64,000 nucleotides of DNA from Alteromonas confluentis (GTDB lineage: Bacteria; Pseudomonadota; Gammaproteobacteria; Enterobacterales; Alteromonadaceae). The stretch lies in assembly GCF_001757105.1 (NCBI RefSeq), contig NZ_MDHN01000013.1, forward strand, positions 124,001-188,000, in the 5' to 3' direction. The notes under the pieces were generated by a model, which saw only the letters and a program-made list of their open reading frames with translations, had not been told where the DNA came from and made no database searches. Positions 52,783-61,884 of the stretch are shown in pieces. How positions within the stretch are numbered: the first letter of the stretch is position 1; each line of letters starts with the position of its first letter. Both the position numbers and the translations under genes were made by a program.

Positions 52783-53005
52783 ATCATTAACACTGGAACA
52801 AGCGATGGAAGCCATCGAAGAATTACAGACCAAGGTGTCGTTCCAGGAACATACTATCGACACCCTTAATGACGCCCTGACCGATCAACAGTATCAGATT
52901 GAAAAACTGCAGGTGCAAATGCGATTTGTGATGGAAAAAGTGAAAGGTTTTGAGCCATCAAACATTGCCAAGCTCACTGAAGAAACACCGCCGCCGCACT
53001 ACTAA
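52775..53005 (+). CDS. slyX: SlyX family protein
   Basis: The 76-residue coiled-coil protein (LEQAMEAIEELQTKVSFQEHTIDTLNDALTDQQYQIEKLQVQM) ends in the conserved proline-rich, His-Tyr tail TPPPHY. Function is unknown, but the gene is commonly beside fkpA or slyD. It starts 8 nt inside the WD40 gene. Confidence 0.93.
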   Translation: MSESLTLEQAMEAIEELQTKVSFQEHTIDTLNDALTDQQYQIEKLQVQMRFVMEKVKGFEPSNIAKLTEETPPPHY

Positions 53006-53109
53006 AACGGCGGTGCTATAAATAATCCGCCGACTCTTTTAGATATATCTGAAATTCTTGTCTACGCTTTAAAAATACACTTATTTAATTAGCTGACGAA
53101 TCGATATTC

Positions 53110-53817
53110 ATGGCAAGAAAGCTCAGAACCTCCCCTGCGGGAATTCCACAGCTCGTGCAGCGTACAGGGCGCACGGGTGTCATGCCTTTCAAAGACGATA
53201 CCGATCGTCTGACCTATCTAGATTATCTCGGGCGTTATGCGAGCCGTTATCAGGTTGCCATGCACGCCTGGTGTGCGGCGAAAGAAAGTATTTCATTTCT
53301 TTGCACGCCATCTACTGGCGATGGCATTTCTCATATGCTTCAGGCTACCGGTCGTTTGTACGCGCAATACTACCATCAGCGATATGGCACAAAAGGCACC
53401 ATTTGGCGTGATCGTTATAAATCAGCATTAGTACTCGACGATGAATTACTCATTGAAGTGTATCGCTACATCGAACAGCAACCCGTTCGTGAGGCGTTAT
53501 GTGACAATCCTGAACAGTACGCCTGGTCGAGTGTGGTGAGTAACGCATTGGGCATTCCCAGTGTGATGTTAACGGCTCATGCCGCTTATGAACGCACGGC
53601 AAATACGCCGGAAGCGCGACGTACGATGCACCTTGAACGTTTACAGGACATTGATGAGGACATGGATGCCGACATAGCCAAGTCGCTTAAAATGGGCTTG
53701 GCGATGGGCGATCCGGGCTTTATAAAACGCATTGAAAAAGTCACCGGTCGGCGATTGACGGAAGGCAAACGTGGACGACCGCGCAAAGTCGACTCTACGG
53801 CCCATCAACATCCTTGA
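53110..53817 (+). CDS. REP-associated tyrosine transposase (RAYT/Y1) homologue lacking HUH histidines
   Basis: The 235-residue protein follows the Y1 transposase (RAYT) layout: MARKLRTSPAGIPQLVQRTG at the start, TYLDYLGRYASRYQVAMHAW, then GDGISHMLQATGRLYAQYYHQRYGTKGTIWRDRYKSALV and the catalytic-Tyr helix VYRYIEQQPVREAL (Y118/Y120) with NPEQYAWSS. The metal-binding HUH motif, normally TNHVHLL, reads KESISFL at residues 58-64, so both His are Ser. The protein should be unable to cut DNA in the usual way but may still bind hairpins. A basic AT-hook-like tail (KRGRPRK) ends it. No terminal repeats are seen. It is convergent with DUF748 and their stops abut. Confidence 0.85.
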   Translation: MARKLRTSPAGIPQLVQRTGRTGVMPFKDDTDRLTYLDYLGRYASRYQVAMHAWCAAKESISFLCTPSTGDGISHMLQATGRLYAQYYHQRYGTKGTIWRDRYKSALVLDDELLIEVYRYIEQQPVREALCDNPEQYAWSSVVSNALGIPSVMLTAHAAYERTANTPEARRTMHLERLQDIDEDMDADIAKSLKMGLAMGDPGFIKRIEKVTGRRLTEGKRGRPRKVDSTAHQHP

Positions 53818-54975
53818 TCATGGTGTCTCGTTGCCCGGAGGCTCTGATTCCCGGGCATCGTTGTTTTGTTCGTTTTTCTCACTTTCCTCATTTGCCTGTT
53901 CAGCATCGCGCCATTCAACACTGTTTTCCAGGTCGCCCTGAATAGCCTGCACAAACGCGTTCTTCAAAATGCCAACGATGGTCGTAAATATTGGCGTTTC
54001 CACATTGTTAAGTGAACCAGAAATAGGGATGCGAGTGGCGATTTGATCTTCACTCTGGTTTTCGAACAACTCGGCAATAAAGCCAGATAATGCCTCGGCG
54101 ATACTACGGAAAAAGCCGTCATCATCCCGCTCTACATCGCCTTTCCATGAGAACACCTCCACATGCCGCAGTACGGGCTTGGCGTAGCCAGATATCTCAC
54201 CGTCATCGCTTGCCAATTCTAGAGCGAGTTCTAGCGTACCCGCTTCCAGATCAAAGGGCGCGTAGGTATCTAGAAAACTCTTGAAGTTGACGAGGGCGAC
54301 ATCGTTAGCCTGAAAATTAATGTCAAAAGTCGGCTGTTTAGTGGCTGGATTCAGTGAACCGGAAAGCGTCATCGTACCCTGCTCTTCAGCGCTGCCCGAC
54401 GCCTGCACTGTGGCGATGAGGTTTTTAGATAAGTCGCGACTGTTTACCAGGTTCTTTGCGATTGCATTGATGTCGTGAAGCTGGACATGAATAGCCGGCG
54501 TGGCGTCAGGATTAAAGAAATTCACCGAGCCGTTGCGTATTTCGAAACGGTCGACTTTTAAAGGTACGAGTTGATCAGCTAAGTAGAGCCAGTTTTCATC
54601 TTCCCCGGATTGACTCGCGGCCTCGCTGCCACCATCTACAAAATTCAGTTCAGGTTGAGAAAGGTAAACTTGCGCGACCACAGATTTATTAAAAAGCGCA
54701 GACCACAGCAAGCTAAACTCCACGCGTTTCGCTTCAAAGAACGGCTGTTCTACTTCACCCGTGCGCTTGAGAATAACCACATTATCGAGGCTGTAAGCGC
54801 CTCGCCAAAGCATTAAGTCTACGTCGCCCACGCTACCGGTAAATTGCTCGCCTTCGTCCAGTACGTCGTTTATGTACCACTGGGCTGCGAATGGCAGGCT
54901 TAATCGAACGGCAACAAGCACACAGGCGATGACAGCCAAACATTTGAAAGCTCGACGAGATTTACGGGAAGCCAT
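53818..54975 (-). CDS. DUF748 / AsmA-like envelope protein
   Basis: About 385 residues with one N-terminal membrane helix (residues ~10-30) and a beta-rich periplasmic domain (LSLPFAAQWYINDVLDEGEQFTGSVGDVDLMLWRGAYSLDNVVI) typical of DUF748. Related AsmA-like proteins bridge the membranes for lipid transfer, though this one is short. The C-terminus is acidic and polar. The ATG at 54975 is chosen over an upstream ATG at 55020 because the family begins at the membrane helix and AGAGGTGA lies upstream. Its stop (53818-53820) touches that of the transposase homologue. Confidence 0.78.
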   Translation of the reverse strand: MASRKSRRAFKCLAVIACVLVAVRLSLPFAAQWYINDVLDEGEQFTGSVGDVDLMLWRGAYSLDNVVILKRTGEVEQPFFEAKRVEFSLLWSALFNKSVVAQVYLSQPELNFVDGGSEAASQSGEDENWLYLADQLVPLKVDRFEIRNGSVNFFNPDATPAIHVQLHDINAIAKNLVNSRDLSKNLIATVQASGSAEEQGTMTLSGSLNPATKQPTFDINFQANDVALVNFKSFLDTYAPFDLEAGTLELALELASDDGEISGYAKPVLRHVEVFSWKGDVERDDDGFFRSIAEALSGFIAELFENQSEDQIATRIPISGSLNNVETPIFTTIVGILKNAFVQAIQGDLENSVEWRDAEQANEESEKNEQNNDARESEPPGNETP

Positions 54976-55189
54976 AATGTATTGCTCACCTCTGTTGGGA
55001 AAAATAAACAAAGGCTTCAATTGCTATGCCAGCGTGGATTTAATGGTAAAAGATGCAGAGTGGCAGTGATAACTATATGAAAGGTAAGTCAGAAACTTAC
55101 ATTCATGGGGCGCGAGTGAAGAATGATTTGCAGCCAGTTATTGGCTGCAATCTACAGGCTTTACCCACAAGGCAGGTAAATCTGACAAA

Positions 55190-55396
55190 TTATTGGGGCT
55201 TGAAAACACCGATAACATTTTCGTCGGCGCGGGTTTTAGCTTCCACTTTTTCGTCAGTTTGCGATTGGGTGTAACCACATTTCACGCATTCCAGTTTTTC
55301 CACGTTATTTTCAAAAAACAACATGATGGAATCAAGGGCCTGACATTTCGGACAGGTAGCACCGGCAATAAATCGTTTTTTCTTTCTCTCAGCCAT
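55190..55396 (-). CDS. yheV: YheV family zinc-ribbon protein
   Basis: A 68-residue protein with two CxxC pairs (TCPKCQ and CVKCGY) forming a zinc ribbon, and a basic start MAERKKKRF. YheV is uncharacterised. It is divergent from yheS with 141 nt between, matching the E. coli neighbourhood. Confidence 0.9.
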   Translation of the reverse strand: MAERKKKRFIAGATCPKCQALDSIMLFFENNVEKLECVKCGYTQSQTDEKVEAKTRADENVIGVFKPQ

Positions 55397-55537
55397 GGAG
55401 ACTCCGTAAAATTTTTCGCTGCAAACGGGTTGCTGATTTTATCCTCTGGATTATGGTCATGAACATGTGAAACGCAAGCCATTATCAGGGGAGTTTGCTA
55501 TCATACGCCGCTTAACGCGGAGGACAACTGCACAGGC

Positions 55538-57445
55538 ATGATTACTTTATCTGACGTAACCCTGATGCGTGGTAGCAAGGTGCTATTAGAACACGCCAGC
55601 ACACAAATTTTTCCAGGCCACAAAACGGCCCTGATTGGTAGCAACGGTTGTGGTAAATCTACCCTGTTTGCTCTGCTTCGGGGCGAATTGTCTATCGATG
55701 CCGGCGACTGTCAGGTTCCCGCACATTGGCGCATTGTTAGCGTGGCGCAGGAAACGCCGGCTGTCGACCGCAGTGCTATTGACTATGTTATCGATGGAGA
55801 CAAACTTCTCCGTGATTGTCAGGCAAAACTGGCCGATGCCGAAGCCCGTCACGACGGTGAAGCAATGGGGCAGCTACATGGTCAGCTAGAACAAGCTGGC
55901 GCCTACGACGTAGAAGCAAGAGCGGCGACCATTCTGGCTGGACTGGGGTTTACTACAGCACAGCTTACTGCGCCGGTGACCGATTTCTCTGGTGGCTGGC
56001 GAATGCGTTTGAACCTGGCTCAGGCTCTGTTGTGCCCCTCCGATCTCTTACTTTTAGATGAACCAACAAACCACCTCGACTTAGATGCGGTTATCTGGTT
56101 GGAAAAATGGCTGCAACGCTATTCCGGCACACTTATTCTTATTAGTCACGATAAAGCCTTTATCGATAATACCGTGGCGCAAATTGTTAGCGTTGAACAG
56201 CAGCAACTTATCGCCTATACCGGTAATTATTCGTCTTACGAAAAACAGCGGGCTGAGCGTTTACGTTTGCAGAACATTGAATACCAGAAGCAGCAGGACA
56301 AAATTGCTCATCTGGAGTCATTTATCACCCGCTTTAAGGCGAAAGCCAGTAAAGCTAAACAGGCACAAAGCCGTATTAAACAGCTTGAGCGTATGGAGCA
56401 GATATTGCCTGCACACGCTGCCAGCGCCTTCAATTTTGAATTTGCGGAGCCTACCGGTCTGCCGAATCCGCTTATTCAGATGCGCGATATCAAATTGGGC
56501 TATGGTGAAAAAGTTATCCTCAATAATGTGAAGCTGAATCTGGTGCCCGGTAGTCGTATTGGTTTGCTGGGGCGCAATGGTCAGGGTAAATCAACACTGA
56601 TCAAGTTGCTGGCTTGCGTGCACGACCCGATGCAGGGCGATTTCACCACCGCCAAAGGTCTTAACGTGGGTTATTTTGCCCAGCATCAGTTGGAAACGCT
56701 GGACCCGAAAGCTTCAGCCATCCTGCACCTGCAACGATTAGATAAGCAGGCCACAGAGCAGCAACTGCGTGATTATTTGGGCGGTTTTGGCTTTCACGGT
56801 GATCAGGCACTTGAGCCGGTTGCCCCCATGTCGGGTGGTGAGAAAGCACGACTGGTGTTAGCGCTGATTGTGTATCAAAAGCCCAATCTATTGCTGTTGG
56901 ATGAACCTACCAACCACCTCGATTTAGAAATGCGTCATGCACTGAATATGGCCTTACAGGGCTTCGAAGGCGCAATGGTGCTGGTTTCGCATGATCGCTT
57001 CTTGTTATCGTCGGTTTGCGAAGACTTCTATCTGGTAGACAGTGGGCAGGTGGAGCCATTCAATGGCGATCTCGATGACTATCGTACCTGGATCTTAGCT
57101 CAGCAGAGCGAGGCCAAAGCGGCAGCGCCCAAAGACGATAGACCTAAAGTAGATCGCAAGGCTGAAAAGCGTCGCGAGGCCGAGTTCCGTAATTCCGTTG
57201 CGCCGATTAAGAAGGCCATTGAAAAACATGAAAAAGCGATGGAGAAAACCTCGACCGCATTGGCGCAAGTCGAAGAATCTCTGGGCGATACCTCAATTTA
57301 CGAAGAACAGAATAAGGCAAAGCTGATGGCGCTTCTCGATGAGCAGACGACGCTGAAGCAAGCAATGGAAGAGCACGAGATGGCCTGGCTGGATGCGCAG
57401 GAAACCATGGAAGCAGCAAGGGCGAATTATGAATCTGAATGCTGA
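55538..57445 (+). CDS. yheS: ABC-F family ATP-binding protein YheS
   Basis: The 635-residue protein has two ABC domains: Walker A IGSNGCGKST, signature DFSGGWRMRLNLAQA and Walker B LLLLDEPTNHLD, then Walker A LGRNGQGKST, signature MSGGEKARLVLAL and LLLLDEPTNHLD. The ABC-F linker between them (EKQRAERLRLQNIEYQKQQDKIAHL...) and a C-terminal coiled coil are present. It acts on stalled ribosomes, resembling YheS/Uup, and lacks membrane segments. The next gene overlaps its end by 17 nt. Confidence 0.96.
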   Translation: MITLSDVTLMRGSKVLLEHASTQIFPGHKTALIGSNGCGKSTLFALLRGELSIDAGDCQVPAHWRIVSVAQETPAVDRSAIDYVIDGDKLLRDCQAKLADAEARHDGEAMGQLHGQLEQAGAYDVEARAATILAGLGFTTAQLTAPVTDFSGGWRMRLNLAQALLCPSDLLLLDEPTNHLDLDAVIWLEKWLQRYSGTLILISHDKAFIDNTVAQIVSVEQQQLIAYTGNYSSYEKQRAERLRLQNIEYQKQQDKIAHLESFITRFKAKASKAKQAQSRIKQLERMEQILPAHAASAFNFEFAEPTGLPNPLIQMRDIKLGYGEKVILNNVKLNLVPGSRIGLLGRNGQGKSTLIKLLACVHDPMQGDFTTAKGLNVGYFAQHQLETLDPKASAILHLQRLDKQATEQQLRDYLGGFGFHGDQALEPVAPMSGGEKARLVLALIVYQKPNLLLLDEPTNHLDLEMRHALNMALQGFEGAMVLVSHDRFLLSSVCEDFYLVDSGQVEPFNGDLDDYRTWILAQQSEAKAAAPKDDRPKVDRKAEKRREAEFRNSVAPIKKAIEKHEKAMEKTSTALAQVEESLGDTSIYEEQNKAKLMALLDEQTTLKQAMEEHEMAWLDAQETMEAARANYESEC

Positions 57446-57914
57446 TACATTCTGGCAGTACAGCCTGGAGATATACGGTCGCGACGGCGTAAGTGAACAA
57501 GCGTTGTTGTTGCAAGATGAGTTTCAGGTAAATGTGAACATGTTATTGCTGCTGTGCTGGTGCCTTGATAACGGCATGATCGTTACGCTGAATCAGTGGC
57601 AGGTGCTGCATGCCGCTATTGCTGATACCGACACGCAACTGGCTAGTCATCGTGGCAAGCGGCGGGATGCGAAAGCGGCAAGTCCGTTTAATCAGAAAGC
57701 TTATGAAGCCCTTAAGCAGGAAGAACTGGCCATTGAAATGCAGCAGCAGGAAGCACTTACTACCATGTTTAACCGCCTTACTGTGGAATCTGTGCCGGTA
57801 AAGGGCGTAAATGGCAGTGTGGCGGGTTTTGTGAACTTGTTTAAGCTTCGCCAACAACCTGCAGCAGTAAAGCGCATCACCGCCGTTATTCAGTCGTTGC
57901 AGGCCGGGCAGTAA
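57429..57914 (+). CDS. TIGR02444 family protein
   Basis: The 161-residue protein of unknown function is mostly helical: NADTFWQYSLEIYGRDGVSEQALLLQDEFQVNVNMLLLLCWCLDNG, the signature start of TIGR02444. It overlaps yheS by 17 nt and is followed by yheT after 5 nt, so it is part of the yhe operon. The ATG at 57429 is used because it begins the conserved region; a longer frame would run back through yheS. Confidence 0.82.
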   Translation: MNLNADTFWQYSLEIYGRDGVSEQALLLQDEFQVNVNMLLLLCWCLDNGMIVTLNQWQVLHAAIADTDTQLASHRGKRRDAKAASPFNQKAYEALKQEELAIEMQQQEALTTMFNRLTVESVPVKGVNGSVAGFVNLFKLRQQPAAVKRITAVIQSLQAGQ

Positions 57915-57919
57915 ACACG

Positions 57920-58933
57920 GTGATCAAACAACCTGACAGTGGTCATGGCATTGTACGTCGCAGTGATTTCACCCCGGCTCGTTGGGCGCGCAATCGTCAT
58001 GTACAGACTATTTGGCCACGTTTCTTTCAAAAACGCTTACCGTTGTCGGTTAAATGGGAACGTATTGCCACTCCTGATGATGACTTTCTCGATCTTGCTT
58101 GGGGACCACAACCTTTTTCTTTGAAAGGTGTCGTCGTTATGTTTCATGGTTTAGAAGGCAGCATACGATCGCACTATGCTAACGACATGATGGCCGTGCT
58201 CAGTCAGCAGGGCTGGCAGTGCGTCATGATGCATTTTCGCAGTTGCAGTGGCGAAATTAACCGTCAGCCCAGAGCGTATCATTCTGGCGAAACCAGCGAC
58301 CCGGTATATTTTCTCGACTGGCTGGAAAAGCGCTTTCCTCAACTGCCTAAAGTCGGCATTGGCTTTTCATTGGGCGGCAATATGCTGCTTAAGCTACTTG
58401 GCGAAAACCCCGCACAGAAATGGCTGCAAGCCGCTATTGCGGTGTCTGCGCCAATGAAACTGGCCGATTGCAGCCAAAGTATCGCCACCGGCTTCTCCCG
58501 TGTTTATCAAAATTATTTGCTAAAAAGTATGAAGTCCACGCTGATTAAGAAAATGCAGCGTATGGACTACCGGGGCCTGATAAACGTATCGGTTGAGCAG
58601 GCATCCCAGTTATCTTCGTTCCAGGAGTTCGACGAAAAAGTCACTGCACCCCTGCACGGTTTTGCTGATGCGACTGACTACTATGAAAAATGTAGTGCAC
58701 TGCCGTTTCTTGGTGCCATCCAGTGCCCAACCCTTATTCTTCATAGCCTGGATGACCCGTTTATGAGTCCGTCCGTGGTGCCGGATGCCAGCGATTTGGC
58801 ACGAGCCGTAACCCTTGAACTCAGTGACTTTGGTGGTCACGTGGGATTTATGCAAGGTGGTCTGTTAAAGCCCACAGTGTGGTTACAACAACGCGCTGCC
58901 GAGTGGTTCCGCCAATATCTGCCAACACATTGA
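57920..58933 (+). CDS. yheT: YheT family alpha/beta hydrolase
   Basis: The 337-residue hydrolase has family N-terminal [32 protein letters not shown], the [10 protein letters not shown] loop and nucleophile elbow [17 protein letters not shown]. The late Asp lies in LHSLDDPFM and the His in [11 protein letters not shown]. The physiological substrate is unknown. It starts at a GTG (57920) 5 nt after the previous stop. Confidence 0.93.
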   Translation: MIKQPDSGHGIVRRSDFTPARWARNRHVQTIWPRFFQKRLPLSVKWERIATPDDDFLDLAWGPQPFSLKGVVVMFHGLEGSIRSHYANDMMAVLSQQGWQCVMMHFRSCSGEINRQPRAYHSGETSDPVYFLDWLEKRFPQLPKVGIGFSLGGNMLLKLLGENPAQKWLQAAIAVSAPMKLADCSQSIATGFSRVYQNYLLKSMKSTLIKKMQRMDYRGLINVSVEQASQLSSFQEFDEKVTAPLHGFADATDYYEKCSALPFLGAIQCPTLILHSLDDPFMSPSVVPDASDLARAVTLELSDFGGHVGFMQGGLLKPTVWLQQRAAEWFRQYLPTH

Positions 58934-58940
58934 GGTAAGA

Positions 58941-59177
58941 ATGATTATTCCCATCACCGAGCTAGCCCCAGACACGCTCCGCAATATTGCTGAGTCTTTC
59001 GTACTGCGCGAAGGCACCGACTACGGCGAAGTAGAAGCCTCCTTTGATGAAAAAGTTGATCAGGTTTTACACTCCCTGAAAAACGGTGAAGCGGTATTGG
59101 TGTACTCAGAACTGCATGACTCGGTAAATATTCGCCCTAAAGATGAATACCAGGCTGGTGAAGAGGAATCGTTTTAA
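58941..59177 (+). CDS. yheU: YheU family protein (UPF0270)
   Basis: A 78-residue protein with the family N-terminus [29 protein letters not shown]. Function is unknown. It lies 7 nt after yheT with GAGG upstream, closing the yheS-TIGR02444-yheT-yheU run. Confidence 0.93.
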   Translation: MIIPITELAPDTLRNIAESFVLREGTDYGEVEASFDEKVDQVLHSLKNGEAVLVYSELHDSVNIRPKDEYQAGEEESF

Positions 59178-59218
59178 AAAAGCCCAGCCAGATGGGTTGG
59201 GCATCTGAGCCAGGCTTT
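59176..59218 (-). terminator. Terminator after the outer-membrane barrel gene
   Basis: On the minus strand a long imperfect stem (outer pairs AAAGCC at 59213-59218 with GGCTTT at 59179-59184, inner CAGATG/CATCTG) runs into six T at 59176-59181. It also lies right at the yheU stop, so it may serve both strands. Confidence 0.75.
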
Positions 59219-59252
59219 GACCTATCGGGTCTACTTCAAAATTGAAGGGATT

Positions 59253-59795
59253 TTAGAAAGTGTAACGCGCGTTTAGCTGGGTGATATCAAGATCGTCAAT
59301 CTTCTCGAAGCTAGCGCCCACGGCCCAGCGTGGTGTGAAGTAATAGTTCGCGCCTACTTTTACTGTTACATCGCCGGTGTCCACATCGTAGTAACCAATT
59401 TGGCCCAATAACTCGACTTGTTCGGTAACCATGGAACGCAAACCAGCGTGTACGCTGTAGCCATTCTCATCATAGTTTTCCAGATCTACTCGCTCGAAGT
59501 TCGCGCCGAAATAGGCATCGGTGGATGAATCCAGTGGCATGCGGTAACCCAGCCCCACCGTTGTCATATCCAGATCGGTGCCATTGTCGTCTAACATTTT
59601 GTGCTCACCGGTAACGTAAATATTGTTTTCGAGCAGGTAAACCCCGCCCACATCTACGCCGTCAAAATCGCCAGCACCCACATCTGCGTTGGTATAGCCA
59701 CCTTCAACAAAGCGCCAGTTCGGTGATGCTGCCATTGCCGCTGAAGAAAGGCCAGAAAGAGCAACGACAGTCAGTAATGATTTGGTAAAACGCAT
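59253..59795 (-). CDS. Small outer-membrane beta-barrel protein
   Basis: The 180-residue protein has a signal peptide (ends Ala-Met-Ala-Ala) and alternating hydrophobic strands as in an eight-stranded OmpW/OmpA-like barrel: WRFVEGGYTNADVG, VGGVYLLENNIYVTGEHKM and VKVGANYYFTPRWAVGASFEK, ending in the aromatic Phe of LNARYTF required for barrel insertion. The function is not assignable. AAGGAG precedes the ATG. Confidence 0.82.
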   Translation of the reverse strand: MRFTKSLLTVVALSGLSSAAMAASPNWRFVEGGYTNADVGAGDFDGVDVGGVYLLENNIYVTGEHKMLDDNGTDLDMTTVGLGYRMPLDSSTDAYFGANFERVDLENYDENGYSVHAGLRSMVTEQVELLGQIGYYDVDTGDVTVKVGANYYFTPRWAVGASFEKIDDLDITQLNARYTF

Positions 59796-60243
59796 AAAGA
59801 GACTCCTTATCTATGCTTGGAAGAAAATCATTTAACTGCGACTGAAGAGCAATCATCTTGCCATTTCGTATATCGGCAAAAGGATATTCTTACCATTCCT
59901 GTGTATAAGGCGCTGATTTTAAATAGCTAAATTTATTATCGTCTCATCTTCAATCAAACACTGAGAAGTTGTGCCTGTATACAAAAAAAACATGACTGAA
60001 CAACTGTTATACAAAAAGTGTCGGTGGGTACAGACAGTTCTCCCTGATTTACTCACTGCCTTGTAATTGTTGCTGTTTGATAAACACTCACCGAATTGGT
60101 GTGAAATATTAAATTTCTGATTTGAAAGGAATAATTGTAATTTTAAGTGAGTTTTTAAGCTGGAACACCTCTTGCAAAACTCTGTGCAAGAAAAAAACAA
60201 ATCGTAACGCACAGTTATCAAAATTTATCGGAGTCAGTAAATC
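59796..60243. other. Long AT-rich intergenic region between the barrel gene and opgG
   Basis: This 448-nt spacer holds the divergent promoters. A 100-residue minus-strand frame inside it (59919-60221) has no ribosome site or recognisable domain and is not called. The main signal is the sigma-54-type promoter at 60161-60176. Two similar ATACAAAAA tracts (near 59980 and 60010) were noted without interpretation. Confidence 0.5.
60161..60176 (+). promoter_or_regulatory. Sigma-54-type promoter upstream of opgGH
   Basis: TGGAACACCTCTTGCA matches the -24/-12 consensus TGGCAC-N5-TTGCA with one mismatch; GG and GC are separated by exactly 10 nt. Predicted start would be near 60188, leaving a leader of about 55 nt to the opgG ATG. 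Confidence 0.6.
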
Positions 60244-61884
60244 ATGCTGCCGCAATTACAGTTAGCCAATAACACGGAAATTACGACACCTTCACTGGCA
60301 TCTTTGTGCTCTTTCTTTTCCATCAGCCCAGCCGTCATGCGCGCTTTTATTTACTGCATTTGTGTGGGCTTTAGCACGCTTAGTCTGGCAGACGAGGTAT
60401 CTGATGAGAATCTACCTGCAGGCAAACCAATTCTGAATCGCGTTATTGATGCTGCACAGAAAAATGCCGGTCGCGATTATGTGGTCAATGACCATGGTCT
60501 GGCAGATGAACTTAAAAACATCGACTATGAAACCTATCGTCAAATTCGCTTTAACCCAGAAAAGGCATTGTGGGCAGGTGAAAACGACTACGAAGTACAG
60601 TTCTTCCACCCTGGCTTTCTGTATCAGCAGCCTGTCAGTGTGGTGACCATCGCGTCGGACAACAGTGAGAACCTGGTACCGTTCGAAAGCGATAATTTTA
60701 TCTACGAAAAAAATGCCGAACCTCTGGCTGGCCTTACTGATGAAAAATCCGGTTATGCCGGATTTCGTCTTCATTACCCAATAAAAAATCAGAAATACAA
60801 AGACGAATTTGCTGTGTTTCTGGGGGCCTCCTATTTTCGTCTGGTAGGCAAAAATCAGGTTTACGGTATTTCCGCACGTGGCTTGGCAATTGATACGGCC
60901 ATGCCTGAGGGTGAAGAGTTTCCTCACTTCACTAAATTTTGGTTGATAGAGCCTCAAGAAGGTCAGCCAATTAAGATTTATGCCCGTTTGGAAAGCCCTT
61001 CTGTTGCCGGGGCGTATAGCTTTGAAATTATGCCAGGTACTGACACCACCATGAAGGTGAAAAGCTGGATCTTCGCCCGTGAAGACGTTGATAAGCTCGG
61101 TGTCGCTCCCTTTACCAGCATGTTTTTGTACGGTGAAAACTCACAAATCCGTCGCGATGATTATCGCCCGGAAGTGCACGACAGTGACGGCGTACAAATG
61201 CTAAATAGTAAGGGAGAATTGATTTGGCGTCCGCTTACCAACCCAACTAAATTGCAGATTACATCTCTGAGTGACATTTCCCCCAAAGGCTTTGGCATGC
61301 TGCAGCGAGATACCGATTTTTCTAACTACCTGGATGCTGAAGCGAATTATCACCTTCGTCCGAGTCTGTGGGTAACACCTAAGGCTGGCTTCAATGAGGG
61401 TAAGCTGGAAATTGTTGAAATTCCTACCGATTCTGAAGTGCACGATAATATTGTGGCTTACTGGGTGCCCGTTGAACCTTTCCTCGCTGGCCAAAGTCGT
61501 TATTTCGAATATGAACTGAAAACGGTTGAGAAAAAGCCAATGCGTTACGGCGTTGCAACCGTAGAAAGAACCCGTCAGGGGATCAGTACCTTACCCGGAT
61601 TCGAGACCACTGAAGAGCGTAATGTTCGCCGCTTTGTTGTGGACTTCAAAGTGCCAAAAGGCATGAACCTCAAACCTGACGACGTAAATCTAATTCTCGA
61701 CGCCACCAATGCCAGCGTTGATCAGGCCCGTGTTTATGAAGTGGATGGTGGTAAAAGCCTTCGTGTGACGTTCCTGGTGATCCCTGAAGGCGAAGCCGTA
61801 GTGGATATGCGGATGTTTCTGAATCACAACGAAACACAAATGAGTGAAATATGGAGCTATGTGTATGAGCCAATCCAACAGTAA
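60244..61884 (+). CDS. opgG: Glucans biosynthesis protein OpgG (MdoG)
   Basis: The 546-residue periplasmic protein makes the beta-1,6 branches of osmoregulated periplasmic glucans. Conserved OpgG features include VNDHGLADELKNIDYETYRQIRFNPEKALW, FLGASYFRLVGKNQVYGISARGLAIDTA, EGEEFPHFTKFWLIEP and MFLYGENSQIRRDDYRPEVHDSDG. The signal peptide looks like MRAFIYCICVGFSTLSLA from Met32; the ATG at 60244 has GGAG 10 nt upstream and would add a 31-residue extension, so the start is uncertain. It overlaps opgH by 20 nt. Confidence 0.95.
   Translation: MLPQLQLANNTEITTPSLASLCSFFSISPAVMRAFIYCICVGFSTLSLADEVSDENLPAGKPILNRVIDAAQKNAGRDYVVNDHGLADELKNIDYETYRQIRFNPEKALWAGENDYEVQFFHPGFLYQQPVSVVTIASDNSENLVPFESDNFIYEKNAEPLAGLTDEKSGYAGFRLHYPIKNQKYKDEFAVFLGASYFRLVGKNQVYGISARGLAIDTAMPEGEEFPHFTKFWLIEPQEGQPIKIYARLESPSVAGAYSFEIMPGTDTTMKVKSWIFAREDVDKLGVAPFTSMFLYGENSQIRRDDYRPEVHDSDGVQMLNSKGELIWRPLTNPTKLQITSLSDISPKGFGMLQRDTDFSNYLDAEANYHLRPSLWVTPKAGFNEGKLEIVEIPTDSEVHDNIVAYWVPVEPFLAGQSRYFEYELKTVEKKPMRYGVATVERTRQGISTLPGFETTEERNVRRFVVDFKVPKGMNLKPDDVNLILDATNASVDQARVYEVDGGKSLRVTFLVIPEGEAVVDMRMFLNHNETQMSEIWSYVYEPIQQ

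Noticed and set aside
52983-53020. Hairpin CACCGCCG/CGGCGGTG at the slyX end as a terminator
   Set aside because: The left arm is within the slyX codons, the loop is long and no T tract follows; not convincing as an intrinsic terminator.
59919-60221. 100-codon minus-strand frame in the spacer before opgG
   Set aside because: AT-rich spacer, no ribosome site, composition unlike real proteins, and it covers the probable opgG promoter.
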